64,000 nt of DNA, taken from NCBI GenBank assembly GCA_007570785.1, contig ML661900.1, positions 6,164,026-6,228,025 on the forward strand. Direction: 5' to 3'. The notes under the pieces were generated by a model. It ran no database searches and was not told the origin of the DNA. It worked only from the letters and a program-made list of their open reading frames with translations. Below, one piece after another: positions 9,564-45,334 of the stretch (position 1 is the first letter of the stretch; each line of letters starts with the position of its first letter). A program made the position numbers and the translations under genes. The stretch comes from Antilocapra americana (taxonomy: Eukaryota; Chordata; Mammalia; Artiodactyla; Antilocapridae).

Positions 9564-12411
9564 GGTTGTCCTAAATGGGAAGAGGAAAGAAGGGAGGAGT
9601 TAGGGAGGTTGTGGTGGAAGCAGGCAGAGGAGAAAAGGCAAGACAGTTTCCCCTAGACTCGGGAGAAGGGGGCCTGTGGCTCTGCTAGTAGCAAGGACAT
9701 TTCCTGCTCCTGGTGATGCCCTGAGGATGTATGAACCTCAAGGGACATGCTGTGTGGTGTCCTTGTGCCTAGGCTTTGCAGGAAGCAGAGACACCTGCCC
9801 TCGAGGGTTCATCATCAAGCCTGCATGCAATGACTAGAGAGGACTGAAGACCTCAGGGCCCCTCTCTGATGTTCTGAGCCTTTTGAGGCTTCTAGGATGA
9901 GAGTAAAATGACTTGGGACATTGAATTTCCCACCTGGTAACCAGGGGCTCAAAGTGGATTAAATTAATTTTTTTTTTTTTTAAAGAATGATTTCATTTTA
10001 GCTAGGGCAAATGGGAACCAAAATTCATACCTGCTTCCCCTGTCTTCCATACCTTGAGTTTCTCTGTTGAAACTTTTTTAGGGCTTTCTCACTCTTAGAA
10101 AGTTCTGCTGCAATTTCCAGGGTGACGTGTGTCAGGTGCACCCTTGGGTCCTGAGTCTTGGCTGCTCTCTTGACCTGAATCCTTGTGATTCCCCAGTGAA
10201 GTTTCCAGGGTGTGGGCAGTGCCTTTCATTCTCCTTAGCTGGCTGGTGCCTGCCCTGCCCATGGGCACTGCCTGTAGGACTCAATCTGGGGGACAGCAAG
10301 GAGTTTGTGGGGAGGTGGGTCTTCCCAACAAAGGCTGTAGTTGGGTGTGTACCCAACTTGGCCATAGTGAGGAGAAGCTGTGTTGGGACCATCCATGGGC
10401 GTGATCAGCAGGGCTTAGAGGTCTTGGAGGGTGGCCAAGGGGACCTTGGTATCTTGACCATGACGGAGAGATGCTTGGTGGGAGCTGGGAGTGACCCCCC
10501 TGCCCCACGCTGGAAGGGCAGGTGTTGTTGACCTCACTCAGTCTGAAGCAGCAGGGCAAGCAGGACCCTTCCTCAGGAGGCTGGCCCCAGGGGCAGGCAT
10601 CAGGTGTGGGCCAGTGCAGATGCAGAGGGGAGGGGCTTGGCACACAGGCATTGCCATGGACCAAGAGGGAACCTGTTTGGCACCCAGCCCCTCACCACCC
10701 AGCAAGCCCCACACTGTTTTCTTGGAAGGTGGCTTCCAAGGAATAATCTTTTTTGGTTCAGGCTTGAAGGTGGTTTGTGCCTCCTCCCCTTCCGCTCCTC
10801 CTGCCGCAGACTCGCTCATCCCACCCTCTAGCCCCCACAGCCCCCCAGCACCCCATGGGCACTGCGCCTCCCCAGGAGCCTCCCTTGAGCATCGGCTGAA
10901 GCCTGAGGCCTCAGTCTCCTCGTCTAGGCTTCACCTTTCTGACCTGACAACTGGGGACTCTTGACTGTACCTCTTGGGACCTTGTGACAGTCTGGAATTT
11001 GGTGACCTTGTCCGAACCCTCCTTGCCTTCCTGGGGGCACCTAGGAAGGAGAGGGGTGGGGTTGGAATCAGGACAGAGTCTCTGAGGTACACAGGGGTAC
11101 AGGTTGTGGCCGAGCGGGACCCCTGGAAGGCAGGCTTCTGCCTGCACCCCTTCTCTGTCCTGCCGTCCAGCCCTAGATGGAGAGCAGCAAGGACACAGCC
11201 CTCACCCCTAGTTGGGAGAGAGTCAAACCCTAGCAAGACTTAGTGAGGGAAGGCGAGAGGGGCTGCAGCCGCGTTCCACTCCATCCTCTGCCTGGGCTAG
11301 TGAATGGCTCAAGGGCTCTAGTGGGCTGGGACCAGGGCCTTCTGGAAGCACAGCATGGCTCCCAGAAGACCGCCCTCTCCACCCTGTCGGGGCGCCTACT
11401 TGCTCCGGGTGTCCTGAGGCATGACCAGTGTGAGAGCCAAAAGGGGAGACCCTCTTCTCCTTGGAGGACTGAGTGCAGCAGGCGGGGGAGACCACAATGA
11501 CCTGGCGTGGTCTAACACCCTGCGGCTGACCTGCAGGAGTAGCTCACCAGCTCTCCCTGCCACATACGGGCCAGGCAGGAGAGCATTCCCATTTTACTGA
11601 CGGGGAAACTGAGGCCCAGAGGTGTTGCAGGCCTTGCCCAAAGTCACACAGCCAGTGAGCAGGCCCTGGAACTCACAGCCCCTGGTTCTTGGACCAAGTT
11701 TCTTTCCCTTTGTCACTGCTGTCACCGCCCTGGGAAGGAAGGGGGCTGGCAGGAGGCAGGTGGGTGCAAAGGTGTTCTGAGGGCTTGTGGGAGGAGAAGG
11801 AACAGGGGAAGTGCCTTCTGCTTCTTCTGGCCCAGATCCAGGGCCCAGGAGCTCAGGGTGCCGCTGCCAGGACAGGAGCGAAAGAGCCGCTGCCTCCATC
11901 AGCCTCTGCCAAGTAGATTCTTCTCTCTTCCCTTCCTGAGCTCCACCACTGCCCCCAGAGGCTCTCTCATTAGGTAGGGAATGTTTTCACGTTGTGAGGT
12001 GCGCCCCCTCCAGCCCCTGTGAGCAGGAACTGTCTGACTGTAATGTGCTCTCAGTTCCACCACAGGCTGGGCATTCAGTAGGCGCTCAATATGCATGAAG
12101 GGGGCAGGTGGCTGGTGGAGGGGGTGACTGTGTGAGAGCAAGGGGCGGGTGGGTGGTGGTGGAGGATGGGATGCCTGGGGCCCGTCCTGCAGCGTGTCAT
12201 GGGCCTCCCCCCACGCAGCAGGCTTGGCGCCGAGAGAGACCCTATGGGGCTTCCACCGGGGGCTCGAGGCCCTCTCAGTCAAGCTGTGGTCCTGACAGGG
12301 TGGTGGCTTGCCCTTTCCACATTCTGCCACGAAGGATGGAGCCCGAGCATGTCCCCTGAGCCCAACCTAGTTCTGGTCATCCCGGCCAGCAGGCCACATG
12401 CAGAAAACCAC
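9564..12411. other. Intergenic flank downstream of LOXL1, mostly unique
   Basis: GC-rich from 10100 onward, with many overlapping chance open frames on both strands but none with a family signature. A poly(T) tract is at 9968-9982. A MIR in antisense lies at about 11565-11700 (ACTGACGGGGAAACTGAGGC, AAAGTCACACAGCCAGTGAG) and a MIR-type 3' end at about 12065-12100 (AGTAGGCGCTCAATATGC). Confidence 0.6.
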
Positions 12412-12736
12412 GGAGTAGAAAAACCTTGTTTTATTCAGCCCAGGCCTGGGCAATCTTACTCTGTGGTATGGCCAAAATATAAAAAATAAAAACCAACAAC
12501 CAACAAAATAACGTGGTAGGGAAGAGTTAAGTACACAGTGGGGCCTGGCATCCGGAGTCCCTGTGGTTTCGGTCCCCATTCGCTCCCTGAGGCGGGCAGG
12601 GAAGGATGCTCCTGCGTCCAGCTGTGAGTGGGGGCTGGGCCCCTCTGGCCGGCTCGTCCTGGTGGGAGGCTGCCTGGGGAGCAGGGCCTGCTTTGGGAGG
12701 TGGGGAGGTGGGCCAGCTGTACACACCTCCCCCAGA

Positions 12737-12743
<7 letters not shown>
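12412..12743 (-). CDS. LOXL1: LOXL1 exon 7: last Ser codon, stop and 3' UTR
   Basis: Acceptor TTCCTTAG is followed by ATCCTGA, which completes Gln (CA/A), adds Ser and stops, giving the family C-terminus KIVQS. Only 7 nt are coding. About 325 nt of 3' UTR follow to a poly(A) signal AATAAA (minus strand, 12435-12430) with a GT-rich stretch just beyond it. The 3' end near 12412 is inferred from the usual spacing. Confidence 0.9.
12430..12435 (-). terminator. LOXL1 poly(A) signal AATAAA
   Basis: Minus-strand AATAAA lies about 300 nt after the stop codon and is followed within 30 nt by a T/GT-rich element (plus-strand 12380-12425). It is the only canonical signal between the stop codon and the non-genic flank. 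Confidence 0.85.
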
Positions 12744-36640
<23,897 letters not shown>

Positions 36641-37789
36641 GGCGGCCCCTCTGCCTAGGCCCGGTGGACCGAGAGGCTCTCAGGAGTGGCCCCCCGTGCG
36701 TGCTTCTCTTCCCACGGCCTCGAGGACAGGACGGCTCCTTGCCCGCCCCAGCTCTAGCTTTGTCCATCCTGGCCTTGTCCCGAGCGGGACGGCTCCTCCG
36801 ATGACAGCATTTCGAGGCCAAGGGGGTCAGGGCAGGGCAGGGGCGGTGCCCAGGGCTGCACGAGGCTCTCTGTAGGGCACCGGGCAGGCAGGGCCGCCTG
36901 GGGGCCTTACATGGCCAGCCCGCTTCTGGCTGGCCGCGCTGGGCTGGCGCTTTCCCACTCTGAATGAATAAGCAACAGGCTGGGAGCTTCGGGAGGTTTT
37001 TCGGGCAGCCTGGTCCGCCTGCTGGGGCCTCCTCCGCGGGGCCCTATGGCCCGCCGGGTTTTAGCTATGTGGTCTGTCCCACAGCTGCTGCTCTCGCTCC
37101 CTCAGTCCCTGGAGCTCCCAGCCAAGCCGCAGACCTGCATCTGAGCAAGGGAATGAAATAGGGACTAGGAAGGAGGCCTCTGGGGACTCAGGCATAACAG
37201 GACTGGGGTGTCAGCACTACTCTGGCCGTTTCCTTTTGCTTTGGACCCAGCATCCTAGTTTTTTTCACCTTACTGATTTCTTATCTGGGCTTTTATGAGC
37301 CCCTGACTCCTGTCCACTCCAGCCTCTGCCCAGGATGCCTGGGCTGCTGTTCTCCAGAGCAGTACTGAGACTTCCTCTTTGTTGGTGGGCCCTCTAGGGG
37401 GATATGCTGAATCCCACCCTCTTGTGGGGAGAGGCTGAGCCACTGTAATTCAGGTCATCATGTGCAGGCCTTCTTTCGTTGGGGCTGAACACGAAGAAGA
37501 TGGAGCTTCAGCCTTTTCTCTCTTGGAACACCCCTGGGCCTTACTCTCCTGGTCTGTAGAATGGAAATTTGTCTTCGTGCTGAACAGAACTTGCGAAAAC
37601 AGGGAGAGATCAACTTCCTGCCCATCATGTGTGGTTTCTGTCACACATCTCTGAAGTCGACATGGCCTAGAAATAGCCTGAGTGTGCACTTGGAGAAAAT
37701 GAAATTCAGGGACTGTCTTTGATGTGGGCTAGAAGTCACTGGGAGGCACCATGTGCTGTTTGCAGGGAGCAGCAGAAAAGAGGATTTGG

Positions 37790-37945
37790 GAGAATGCGCC
37801 TCCTCCAATTGCTGTGGTTAAGTTGCTGGATGAACTTGTGCAAGTCTTTTCCCTGTTCTGATTCTGTCACCGATCAGTGGAGGATTAGACCAGATGGTCT
37901 CCAAGAGTGCTTTGGCGGATTCTCTGTTCTCTCGGCAGAAATAGG
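37790..37945 (+). repeat. MIR-like SINE fragment
   Basis: GAACTTGTGCAAGTCTTTTC then GGATTAGACCAGATGGTCTC and AAGAGTGCTT resemble the core and the GGACTAGATGATCTCTAAGG-type tail of MIR relatives. Confidence 0.55.
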
Positions 37946-39029
37946 CGGGGGCTCAGAAGTTTGAACACTTTGGAATCTAAGAAATCTCTCTGAATATCTC
38001 CTCTGGGCTGTCTTCTCCAACCTTGGTTGTGGGAACTGGAGGGCAGAAATCCCCTTCTTTGGCTTATACATCCAGGAGGAAGAACTTGCCTTTAACTCGT
38101 TCTCTCCAGATTCTCCTCCTGCTTTGGAAATGCCTGGAGACCACTTTGGGAGGAAGACAGCCAGAGTAGACATTCCTCAGAGACCTTGGGCCCCTGCTTC
38201 CTCGTCCAGCCAGCATGTGTTCCCCCATCACACCGTGCTTCAAGATGTGGCTTTGTTCTGGTGACTCAGGGCATCTGTCTCCCCTCCTAGGCCAGCCAGC
38301 AACTGCTCAACATCAGCCCCTCTGCTCCCTCGTGTGGGGTTTGATCTCAGTCTCTAGACAGGACTCCCGCAAAGAGCAACCCATTTGATGCAGGACCTCG
38401 AGCCAGATGCTGAGGGCCGGGATGGGCAGGGTTAAGCCTTCCCTCCCTCCCGCCTGTCCCCCTGCAGCGCTGGCCTCAGCTGCTTGGAATCCCTGGGGTC
38501 CTGTAGGGCCCTCCCGACAGCCAGATGGGCAGCAGCGCCAGGAGAGGAGGAGGAAAAGCAGTGGAAACAGGCCCCAGGGTACCCCCGGGCAGGGAGGGGA
38601 AGGGAAGAGAGGAACCGAGGGTGGAGAGGGGATGGCTGTATGATCCGGGAGCCCCACTGGCAGAGCGGAGAAGGCCAGACCCTTCTTCTTGGGCCAGGCA
38701 GGGGGACAGGGCTGCCTCGGGGCTTTGGATTTGTGGGGAGTTCGGGGCACAGGCCGTTGTATTCAGCCGGCCTCCAGCCTCCGCCTGGGAGCCAGCTCTT
38801 GGCGTGAAATCCTACCCAGTGCTGGCTCCTGCTCCTCTTTCTTTTTTCTTAATAAGGTCGAATCAGAGTGAGTCAGAGGAGCCAAGTTTCCTGTTAGGCT
38901 CTGTTTGAATAAACTCTGCTCTGAACATAGCTTGGGCCTCTGCACAAGCTCCTGGGGCCAGGATTGTAGCCCTGCCAGCCATCTCTGCTGAGACAGGAGA
39001 CCTGGGGTCCTGGCCTGGCCCCCAGACGC

Positions 39030-39178
39030 TCCCCAGGGAAGCCTGTTAAGCTCTCAGAGCTTCAAAGTCTTCAGCTATAACTTGGGAGTAATAATACCGT
39101 TCCCATGGTATATTTGGGAGGATGAAATAAGAGGATTAGGAAGAGTACCCAGCACAGTGCCAGGCATGTGGCCACTAT
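39030..39178 (+). repeat. MIR SINE fragment
   Basis: AACTTGGGAGTAATAATACC, GGAGGATGAAATAAGAGGAT and GCACAGTGCCAGGCATGTGG follow the 3' half of MIR. Confidence 0.8.
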
Positions 39179-41083
39179 TTTTTTTTCTTTCCCCTGGACT
39201 GATGAGAGAAGGGATGGCTTTATCCCCCAGGGTGTTACCCCCTTCCCCATTTTCTCTGTCCCTTTCATCTGTCTTCTGCATCCTTTTCTTGTACCCAGCC
39301 CAGGGCCCGCCCCTGGGCTGTCTCCTCTTCTCCACTCCCTTCCTTGCCCTCCTTCTCTCTTCCAGTCTGGGTCTCCCAAAGTGGCTGATAAGACCCTCTT
39401 GGATCTCTGAGCCCAGAGGAGCCTAGCTGGTTCCCCCTCTGCACACACAGGACAAGGCCTTGCCTGAGTAGCTGGAGGTGTCCTGACATCCTTTGATTGC
39501 AAGCAGCAGACCCGGGGTCTGAGAGAGACCCAGGCAGGTAGCAGAGGATGCAGAGCTGGGGTCAAATGAGGGCTTCGAGTCACCAGCCTGGGCCTGAGCC
39601 GTCTGGAGGTGAGGGGCGGATGGTAGGCAGCTCCTCACCAGGCCCTGTTCCTAGGGCCTGGGTTCACACCCACAGTTTTAAGACCTAGCCCTGTGGTTGA
39701 GGCTTGTTGCCAGTCCCTGGCACTAGGAACCAGGCACAAGGGTTCTTGGAGGGCTGGGGTATAGGGCTGCAAGAGCTTGTTGGTAGTGTGTGACTTTGTT
39801 AGGAATCTAATGTTCTGGATGGGGCTGCTCCGCCCCTGGGCTTCCCATGGGACACAGCCAGTGTCTTTTGATCCTGTGCTGGAACTCCACGCTCTGGAAA
39901 ATCCGGAGGGAATGAAGAGGGCTGAGACCCAACCAGCAGAGGGTTTGGGAAGCTGAGAAAGGATATGAGCCGTGGGATGCCTTACTGCTTTGCAGAGGGA
40001 AGGACCAGGAGGCCCACTGTGGGTCAGAATGTTTCTATGGTTGGGGGGAAAGGATGAGGCAAACTCTGGGTGTCCCAGCCCTCTGTCCCCCACCTGGAAT
40101 GGGGCTGGGCCTTATCCGCCCACTGTGATCCCTGGCTGCTGAGCCTAGGTCCCTGGCAAAGGCTATTGATGGGGTTTGTGCGGAATGGTGGGTAGAAGCC
40201 CCAGTCCAGCTGGCAGTGAACTGTGCAGGTCCCTGCTGCTGCTTCTAGAAATTGGGCCGAGGAGATGCTGAGTGAGGAGGCCTGGCAAGCTGGCATAGAA
40301 TGCGCTGACTCTGCAGCAAGAGGACCACCAAGTGACCACTGCCAGCTGGGCCCTGCGCCCACCCCTCCCTGCAGCCACATCTGGTGCAATGGTGGGGGAG
40401 GCAGGGGGGCTTCGGAGGTCCCCAGAGCCAAGACAGTCGTGGAGAGGCCTGCAGAAGGGGCCGGGGCCCTTTGGTTTGGAAGTGGCTCTCTTCAGGGCTG
40501 AAACTCTGAAGGAGCCCGGAAATGGGGGAGGTGAGGTCAGAGCCTTTTGGAAGGACAAATGGGGAGGTGGGGTTGGGGGTGGGAGAAGGGAAGGAACCCA
40601 CCCTTCTCTAGGACCCAGGGGAATTCAGTGGCTCTGGCCACCTCCCACCCTGCTTTCCCTCCTAGCTCTCTAGAGTACCCGCCTCCGTATTTCCCCAGGA
40701 AATTGGAAATGCTAGGGCTGATACAGTGGTCTGGTCATCCAGGCAAAGCTCTGTGAGGCAGGAAGCCTCCTCGATCCTCAGATCCCCCCCGGCCCCCAGC
40801 CCAGCCAGCTTCTCCGCTTCCAGACTTTCTCCCGGTCCTGAGGGGTGGGCAGGGCTCTGGGGCTGGCTGAATGGTAATGCTCCCTGTCTGTGTTCCGGCC
40901 GCCCGCACTGCATCCCAGGGTCCAGAGCTGGCATGGGCAGGGAACGTCATGGTTACAGGGATGGAGAGGGGCTCTCCTCCTAGGGGCCTTCCTTGGGTGG
41001 AAGGATTTTGCTGAAGTTGTTGGTTGGGGCCTGCTGGGTAGGAGAGACCCTGGTGTCAAGGTTCAGGTTGGGGTGGCTCTCAG

Positions 41084-41097
41084 CCAGCAGGTGGTGG
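41084..41097 (+). promoter_or_regulatory. CTCF-like motif, 13 of 14 positions
   Basis: CCAGCAGGTGGTGG matches CCASYAGRKGGCRS except one position (T for C at position 12). Located 4.4 kb upstream of the LOXL1 start codon. Weak evidence alone. Confidence 0.35.
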
Positions 41098-41246
41098 CGA
41101 GGAGGAGGTCACAGAGTCCCCTGCCCAAAGGAGTGAACTGGCAAGAGCAAGCAGGAGGCCAGTCCCTTGGGCTGCAGCCTGGCAAACCCTGGAGAACTGG
41201 CAGGGAAACTCAGACAGGAACCCAGGGGTTCTAATAGCAGCCTGGC

Positions 41247-41388
41247 AAGGCTGAGGGAAGATCCTCCTGGAGTAGGAAATGGTAACCCACTCCAGTATTC
41301 TTGCCTGGGAAATCCCGTGGACAGAGGAGCCTGGTTCTACAGTCTGTGGAGTCCCAAAGAGTCGAACATGACTTTGTGACTAAACAAG
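41247..41388 (+). repeat. Bov-tA SINE, 5' truncated
   Basis: Only the BovA part remains: GGAAGATCCTCCTGGAGTAG, CACTCCAGTATTCTTGCCTG to TCGAACATGACTTTGTGACT. The tRNA-like head is missing. Confidence 0.9.
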
Positions 41389-41835
41389 GGTAAGGGAAAG
41401 CTCTTTTCTCTCTCTGTCTCTCTGCTTTTGTTTTCCTGCCTCTATATCTTTAACTTCCACTTGGGTCTTTCTGGATTTCTATACTTTTTTTTTCCCTTTT
41501 ATCAGACTATCCCTTTTTTCACTCATTCATTCATTTTCTCTGTCTCTCTCCATTTTGGTGGCTTGCAGTCTCTACTCATCGTTTCTGTTCTTTCACATCT
41601 CCCTTACTCCACCTCACCTGTTTCTCTGAATTATTCCTTCATGTGTCCACTCATTCAGTCAGCATGTTCTCTGGGTGCCTGCTGAATGGAAGCCCTGTGC
41701 TGGCTGGGGGATCCCCAAAGTGGGAGTGACACACGTGAACAGACAAGAACAGAGTGGCCAGTCCTGAGTAGAGGTGCATCTTTAGACTGACTCTGTGACC
41801 TTTGAGTCACCCAATAAAGATTAGTTGAACAAATG
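41389..41835. other. Pyrimidine-rich intergenic stretch
   Basis: 41400-41640 is rich in C and T on the plus strand. 41640-41720 (CACTCATTCAGTCAGCATGT, CTGGGTGCCTGCTGAATG) resembles an ancient L2/MIR-type relic. No gene seen. Confidence 0.45.
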
Positions 41836-42429
41836 AATGGATGGTGAATTTCTGTATTCTTTGGCTATTTTCTGTTGTAATGCTCATCTGCTTAGTATTG
41901 ATTTATAAGGTGTAGTATATTTAGCATCTTTTCATATATCACTCTTTTGTCATATAATGTGCAAGCAACTTTTGAAGTTTGTCATTTGCATCTGTAGTTT
42001 TTATACTTTCCTGATATATTGAAGTGCTTCATTTTTAAGCTGTCAAATTATTTGTTTTTTTCTGTTATGATCTCAGACTTTATTGTTATATGACCTTTGC
42101 CTTCACCAAGAATGTGTACATTTTCAATTAAATTTCAAGATTTTATAATTTAATTTCACCTTTATATTTAACTCTATTTTATAGAGGTAAGAGGAGAGGA
42201 AAACAACTTTAAAACAAATTAAGCCACTGTCCCAATGTGAATGATAAATTAATCCATAAATGAATTCCTAGTGATCTGAAAGGCCATTTTATCATATACT
42301 GAATAGTTTTCTGTTTGATTGTGCTTTCTATTCTGTACCATTGACTTATCAGATCATTTTTACATTGAGGTTGCCTTATTTTAATAGTTGTAATTTTTAA
42401 TGATTATTAACTGAGAATACAAATCTTAT

Positions 42430-42550
42430 TTACTTATTTATTTATTTTTTGGCCATGGCTTGTAGAATGCAGTATCTTAGTTCCCTGACCAGGGATTGAA
42501 CTCGTATCCCCTGTAATGGAAGCACGAACATTTTAATCACTGGACTTCCA
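42430..42550 (-). repeat. CHR-type SINE, antisense
   Basis: TTATTTATTTTTTGGCCATG, TTAGTTCCCTGACCAGGGAT, TGAACTCGTATCCCCTGTAA and CACTGGACTTCC are the antisense landmarks of CHR SINEs. Nested in the L1. Confidence 0.85.
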
Positions 42551-42813
42551 AAAATTATTCTTAGTGTTTGTCATTTAGGTGAACTCTAGATTTTTTTTTT
42601 CCAAGTTAAATACAAAATGTCCCTCCAGAAATTGGAGTTGGATTAAATTTATAGATTAGTGTAGTGGTAAATAACTTCTTTGCAACATTGAGTGTTTCCA
42701 TTCAGGAAGATGGTGTATCTTTCTAGGTCTTTTAAAATTGTTGTTCTACAGTAAAGTTTTATAGATGAATATATGTGTCTGGTGCGTCTTCTATGAAACA
42801 TGGCAATGACATC

Positions 42814-43330
42814 TGTAGTTGGCAGCTTCTGAAATGGTTCTCAGTGATCCCTGGTAGTCACTCCCTTGTATAATTCTCACGCTTTATGTGTGGATTGGAC
42901 CTAATGACTTGCTTCTAGTGGCTAGAATGTGGAAAAAAGGGATGGGATGTTACTTCTGAGATTAGGTTGTGAATAACTATGACTTCTGTCTTGCTGGAGC
43001 TCTCTTTCTGTCTCAGGCTCTCTCAGTTTCCTTCTCTAATAAAACCAGCTGCTATGTTTCGAGCTGCCTTGGGGGAGGCCCATGTGGCAAGGAACTGAGA
43101 CCCTCAGCCCAACAGCCATGTGAGTGAGCATACCTACTTGAACCTTCAGATGAGACTACAGCCTTGGCTAACTCCTTGATCATAGCTTTGTGAGGGACCC
43201 AGAGGTGGAGAACTCAGCTCAGCCACCCACAGACTCCTGGCCCACTGAAACTGTGAGATAATAAATTCTTTTGTCTTAAACCACTATTCCTTGGGGGTAA
43301 TTTGTTATGCAGCAATGGATAACTAATGCA
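42814..43330 (+). mobile_element. MLT1 solo LTR (ERVL-MaLR)
   Basis: Clear MLT1 landmarks in order: GGAGGCCCATGTGGCAAGGA, AACAGCCATGTGAGTGAGC, AACCTTCAGATGAGACTACA, ACTGTGAGATAATAAATTC and a 3' end near ATAACTAATGCA. Near-identical 5-bp flanks ACATC and GCATC. It contains no coding capacity. Nested in the antisense L1. Confidence 0.9.
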
Positions 43331-44093
43331 GCATCTTTATTTATTTAATTTTTGCTCATGTTTTACAGTAAGTTATCAGGAAGTAGAAAAGATATTAACT
43401 TTTCTGTAGTTATTTTATAACTGGCTACTTTACTAAACTCTTCTATTCTGATAATTTTGTATTCCTTTTCCTAGTTTTTCTGAGTCCTAGTTGCAAATAA
43501 TTATAATTTACTCTTCTTATTTTTTTCTAATTACATTAGCTAGAATTTTTAGAATAGTGTTGAATAACAAGACAGTAGAAGTCTTTATCTTGTTCCCATA
43601 TTTGATGAGAATGCTTTTTATATTTCACTGATTTGGTGTTGGCTGTGGGTTTGAGAGCTGGTATTTTTTATGATGTGAAATAAATATACTTCCATCTCTA
43701 GTTCACCAGAGTTTTTTGAAAGAAAATCAGGAATGGATATTGAAATTTACCAAATATCTATTCAGTGTGTAAAATGTTTTTTTTTCCTACCTTGACCTAT
43801 TGCTGTAGTTAATCAGTTTCCTGCAGTTTTGATATAGCATTATCCGTGCATTCCAGGAGTGTTTGCTCATGGTGTATTCTTTTCATAGTTCTAGATACTT
43901 TCACTGTAAGTATCTTTGCCAAGACATCTTTGCCACAAACATTTACATCACATAACTAGCTGGCCATAAGACAGTTTTGCCATGAAAGTTTAATAGGAAC
44001 ATTAAGAAGGATAGAAACATGGAGAGTGAATAATGAAGTCTAAAAGACTTTATTTTAAAATACAAAATATTTGAATACATTTAAAATATGCAT

Positions 44094-44879
44094 CAGTCAG
44101 TTCAGTCACTCAGTCGTGTCCGACTCTTTGCGATCCCATGAATTGCAGCATGCCAGGCCTCCCTGTCCATCACCAACTCCCGGAGTCCACCCAAACCCAT
44201 GTTCATCAAGTCGGTCATGCCATCCAGCCAGCTCATCCTCTGTTGTCCTCTTCTCCTGCCCCCAATCCTTCCCAGCATTAGGGTCTTTTCCAATGAGTCA
44301 ACTCTTTGAATGAGGTGGCCAGAGTATTGGAGTTTCAGCTTCAACATCAGTCCTTTCAGTGAACACCCAGGACGGATCTCCTTTAGGATGGACTGGTTGG
44401 ATCTCCTTGCAGTCCAAGGGACTCTCAAGAGTCTTCTCCAACACCATAGTTCAAAAGCGTCAATTCTTTGGTGTTCAGCTATCTTCAGTGTCCAGCTCTT
44501 ACATCCATACATGACTACTGGGAAAACCATAGCCTTGACTAAACTGACCTTTGTTGGCAAAGTAATGTCTCTGCTTTTCAATATGCTGTCTAGGTTGGTC
44601 ATAACTTTCCTTCCAAGCAGTAAGCGTCTTTTAATTTCATGGCTACAATCACCATCTGCAGTGATTTTGGAGCCCCCCAAAATAAAGTCTGACACTGTTT
44701 CCACTGTTTCCCCATCTATTTGCCGTGAAGTGATGGGACCAGATGCCATGATCTTAGTTTTCTGGATATTGAGCTTTAAGCCAATTTTTTCACTCTCCTC
44801 TTTCACTTTCATCAAGAGGCTTTTTAGTTCCTCTTCACTTTCTGTCATAAGGGTGGTGTCATCTGCATATCTGAGGTTA
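44094..44879 (-). mobile_element. BovB LINE, 5' truncated, inserted in the MULE-like element
   Basis: A 248-codon minus-strand frame covers the RT C-terminal part (MTESEEELKSLLMKVKEESE, FELWCWRRLLRVPWTARRSN) down to the tail GTTCAGTCACTCAGTCGTGT on the plus strand. The RT active-site part is truncated just upstream. Confidence 0.92.
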
Positions 44880-45039
44880 GATTCATAGAAATACTACACA
44901 AATAACTGATTTTATTTTGTGGATGGCCCTGTATGCACCTGTCTCCCAGGTCTTTCATTCATAGTATTTTATGCATTTACTTGTTGACTTGTCTTCTCAG
45001 TTGGCCTCAGTCTTTTCCTTTCAGTCTAAAATTTCTTCC

Positions 45040-45334
45040 TTCACTAGATGAGGTATCTGTTCCCAAATCCTGGGATGTGTACTTACACCTGAGCTCTGTA
45101 GTGAGCTGTGAAGGCCTCTACACTGTCATTAGCTCTTGGTGTAATGTCACCTGCCCATTGATCGTCACTCCAGACGTGTGTGGGAAGAGTGGGCTCAACT
45201 ACGCCTGGAAGGCCTCTTTCTTTTCCAGTGTAGTGTGTTTCAAAATAAGAAACCAACTCTTGGGGCAAGTCATTGTCTTCTGTCAGCTCCCAAAAGCCAT
45301 CAATAACATTGCTAGCTGGAAGAAATGCTAACAT
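45040..45334 (-). pseudogene. Decayed MULE-type transposase C-terminal fragment
   Basis: An 83-codon minus-strand frame contains LPQELVSYFETHYTG, then WSDDQWAGDITPRANDSVEA and FTAHYRAQV. After one frameshift it continues STHPRIWEQIPHLVKEE. This matches the pattern of MULE/FLYWCH-type transposase C-termini (YFE.TYIG, W......RTNNSVE.FH, HP.IW..I..L.KEE) as I know it. The usual RTNN reads RAND here. No start codon context, catalytic DDE region or full domain remains. Confidence 0.65.

Larger units (their letters stand above)
36961..41246. other. Upstream flank of LOXL1, mostly unique sequence
   Basis: No exon with splice-site and family support was found on either strand. The stretch is moderately GC-rich. 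It holds two MIR-like fragments (listed separately) and a CTCF-like motif at 41084. In human an antisense lncRNA (LOXL1-AS1) starts near LOXL1 exon 1; nothing in the bases alone lets me place a counterpart here. Confidence 0.5.

Noticed and set aside
11998..12012. CTCF-like GCGCCCCCTCCAGC text
   Set aside because: Only about 11 of 14 core positions match.
1..12400. STOML1 exons expected downstream of LOXL1
   Set aside because: No stomatin-like peptide seen on the plus strand; likely beyond the window.
44102..44848. 248-codon reverse-transcriptase frame as an active element
   Set aside because: 5' truncated BovB lacking the endonuclease and the RT active-site region.
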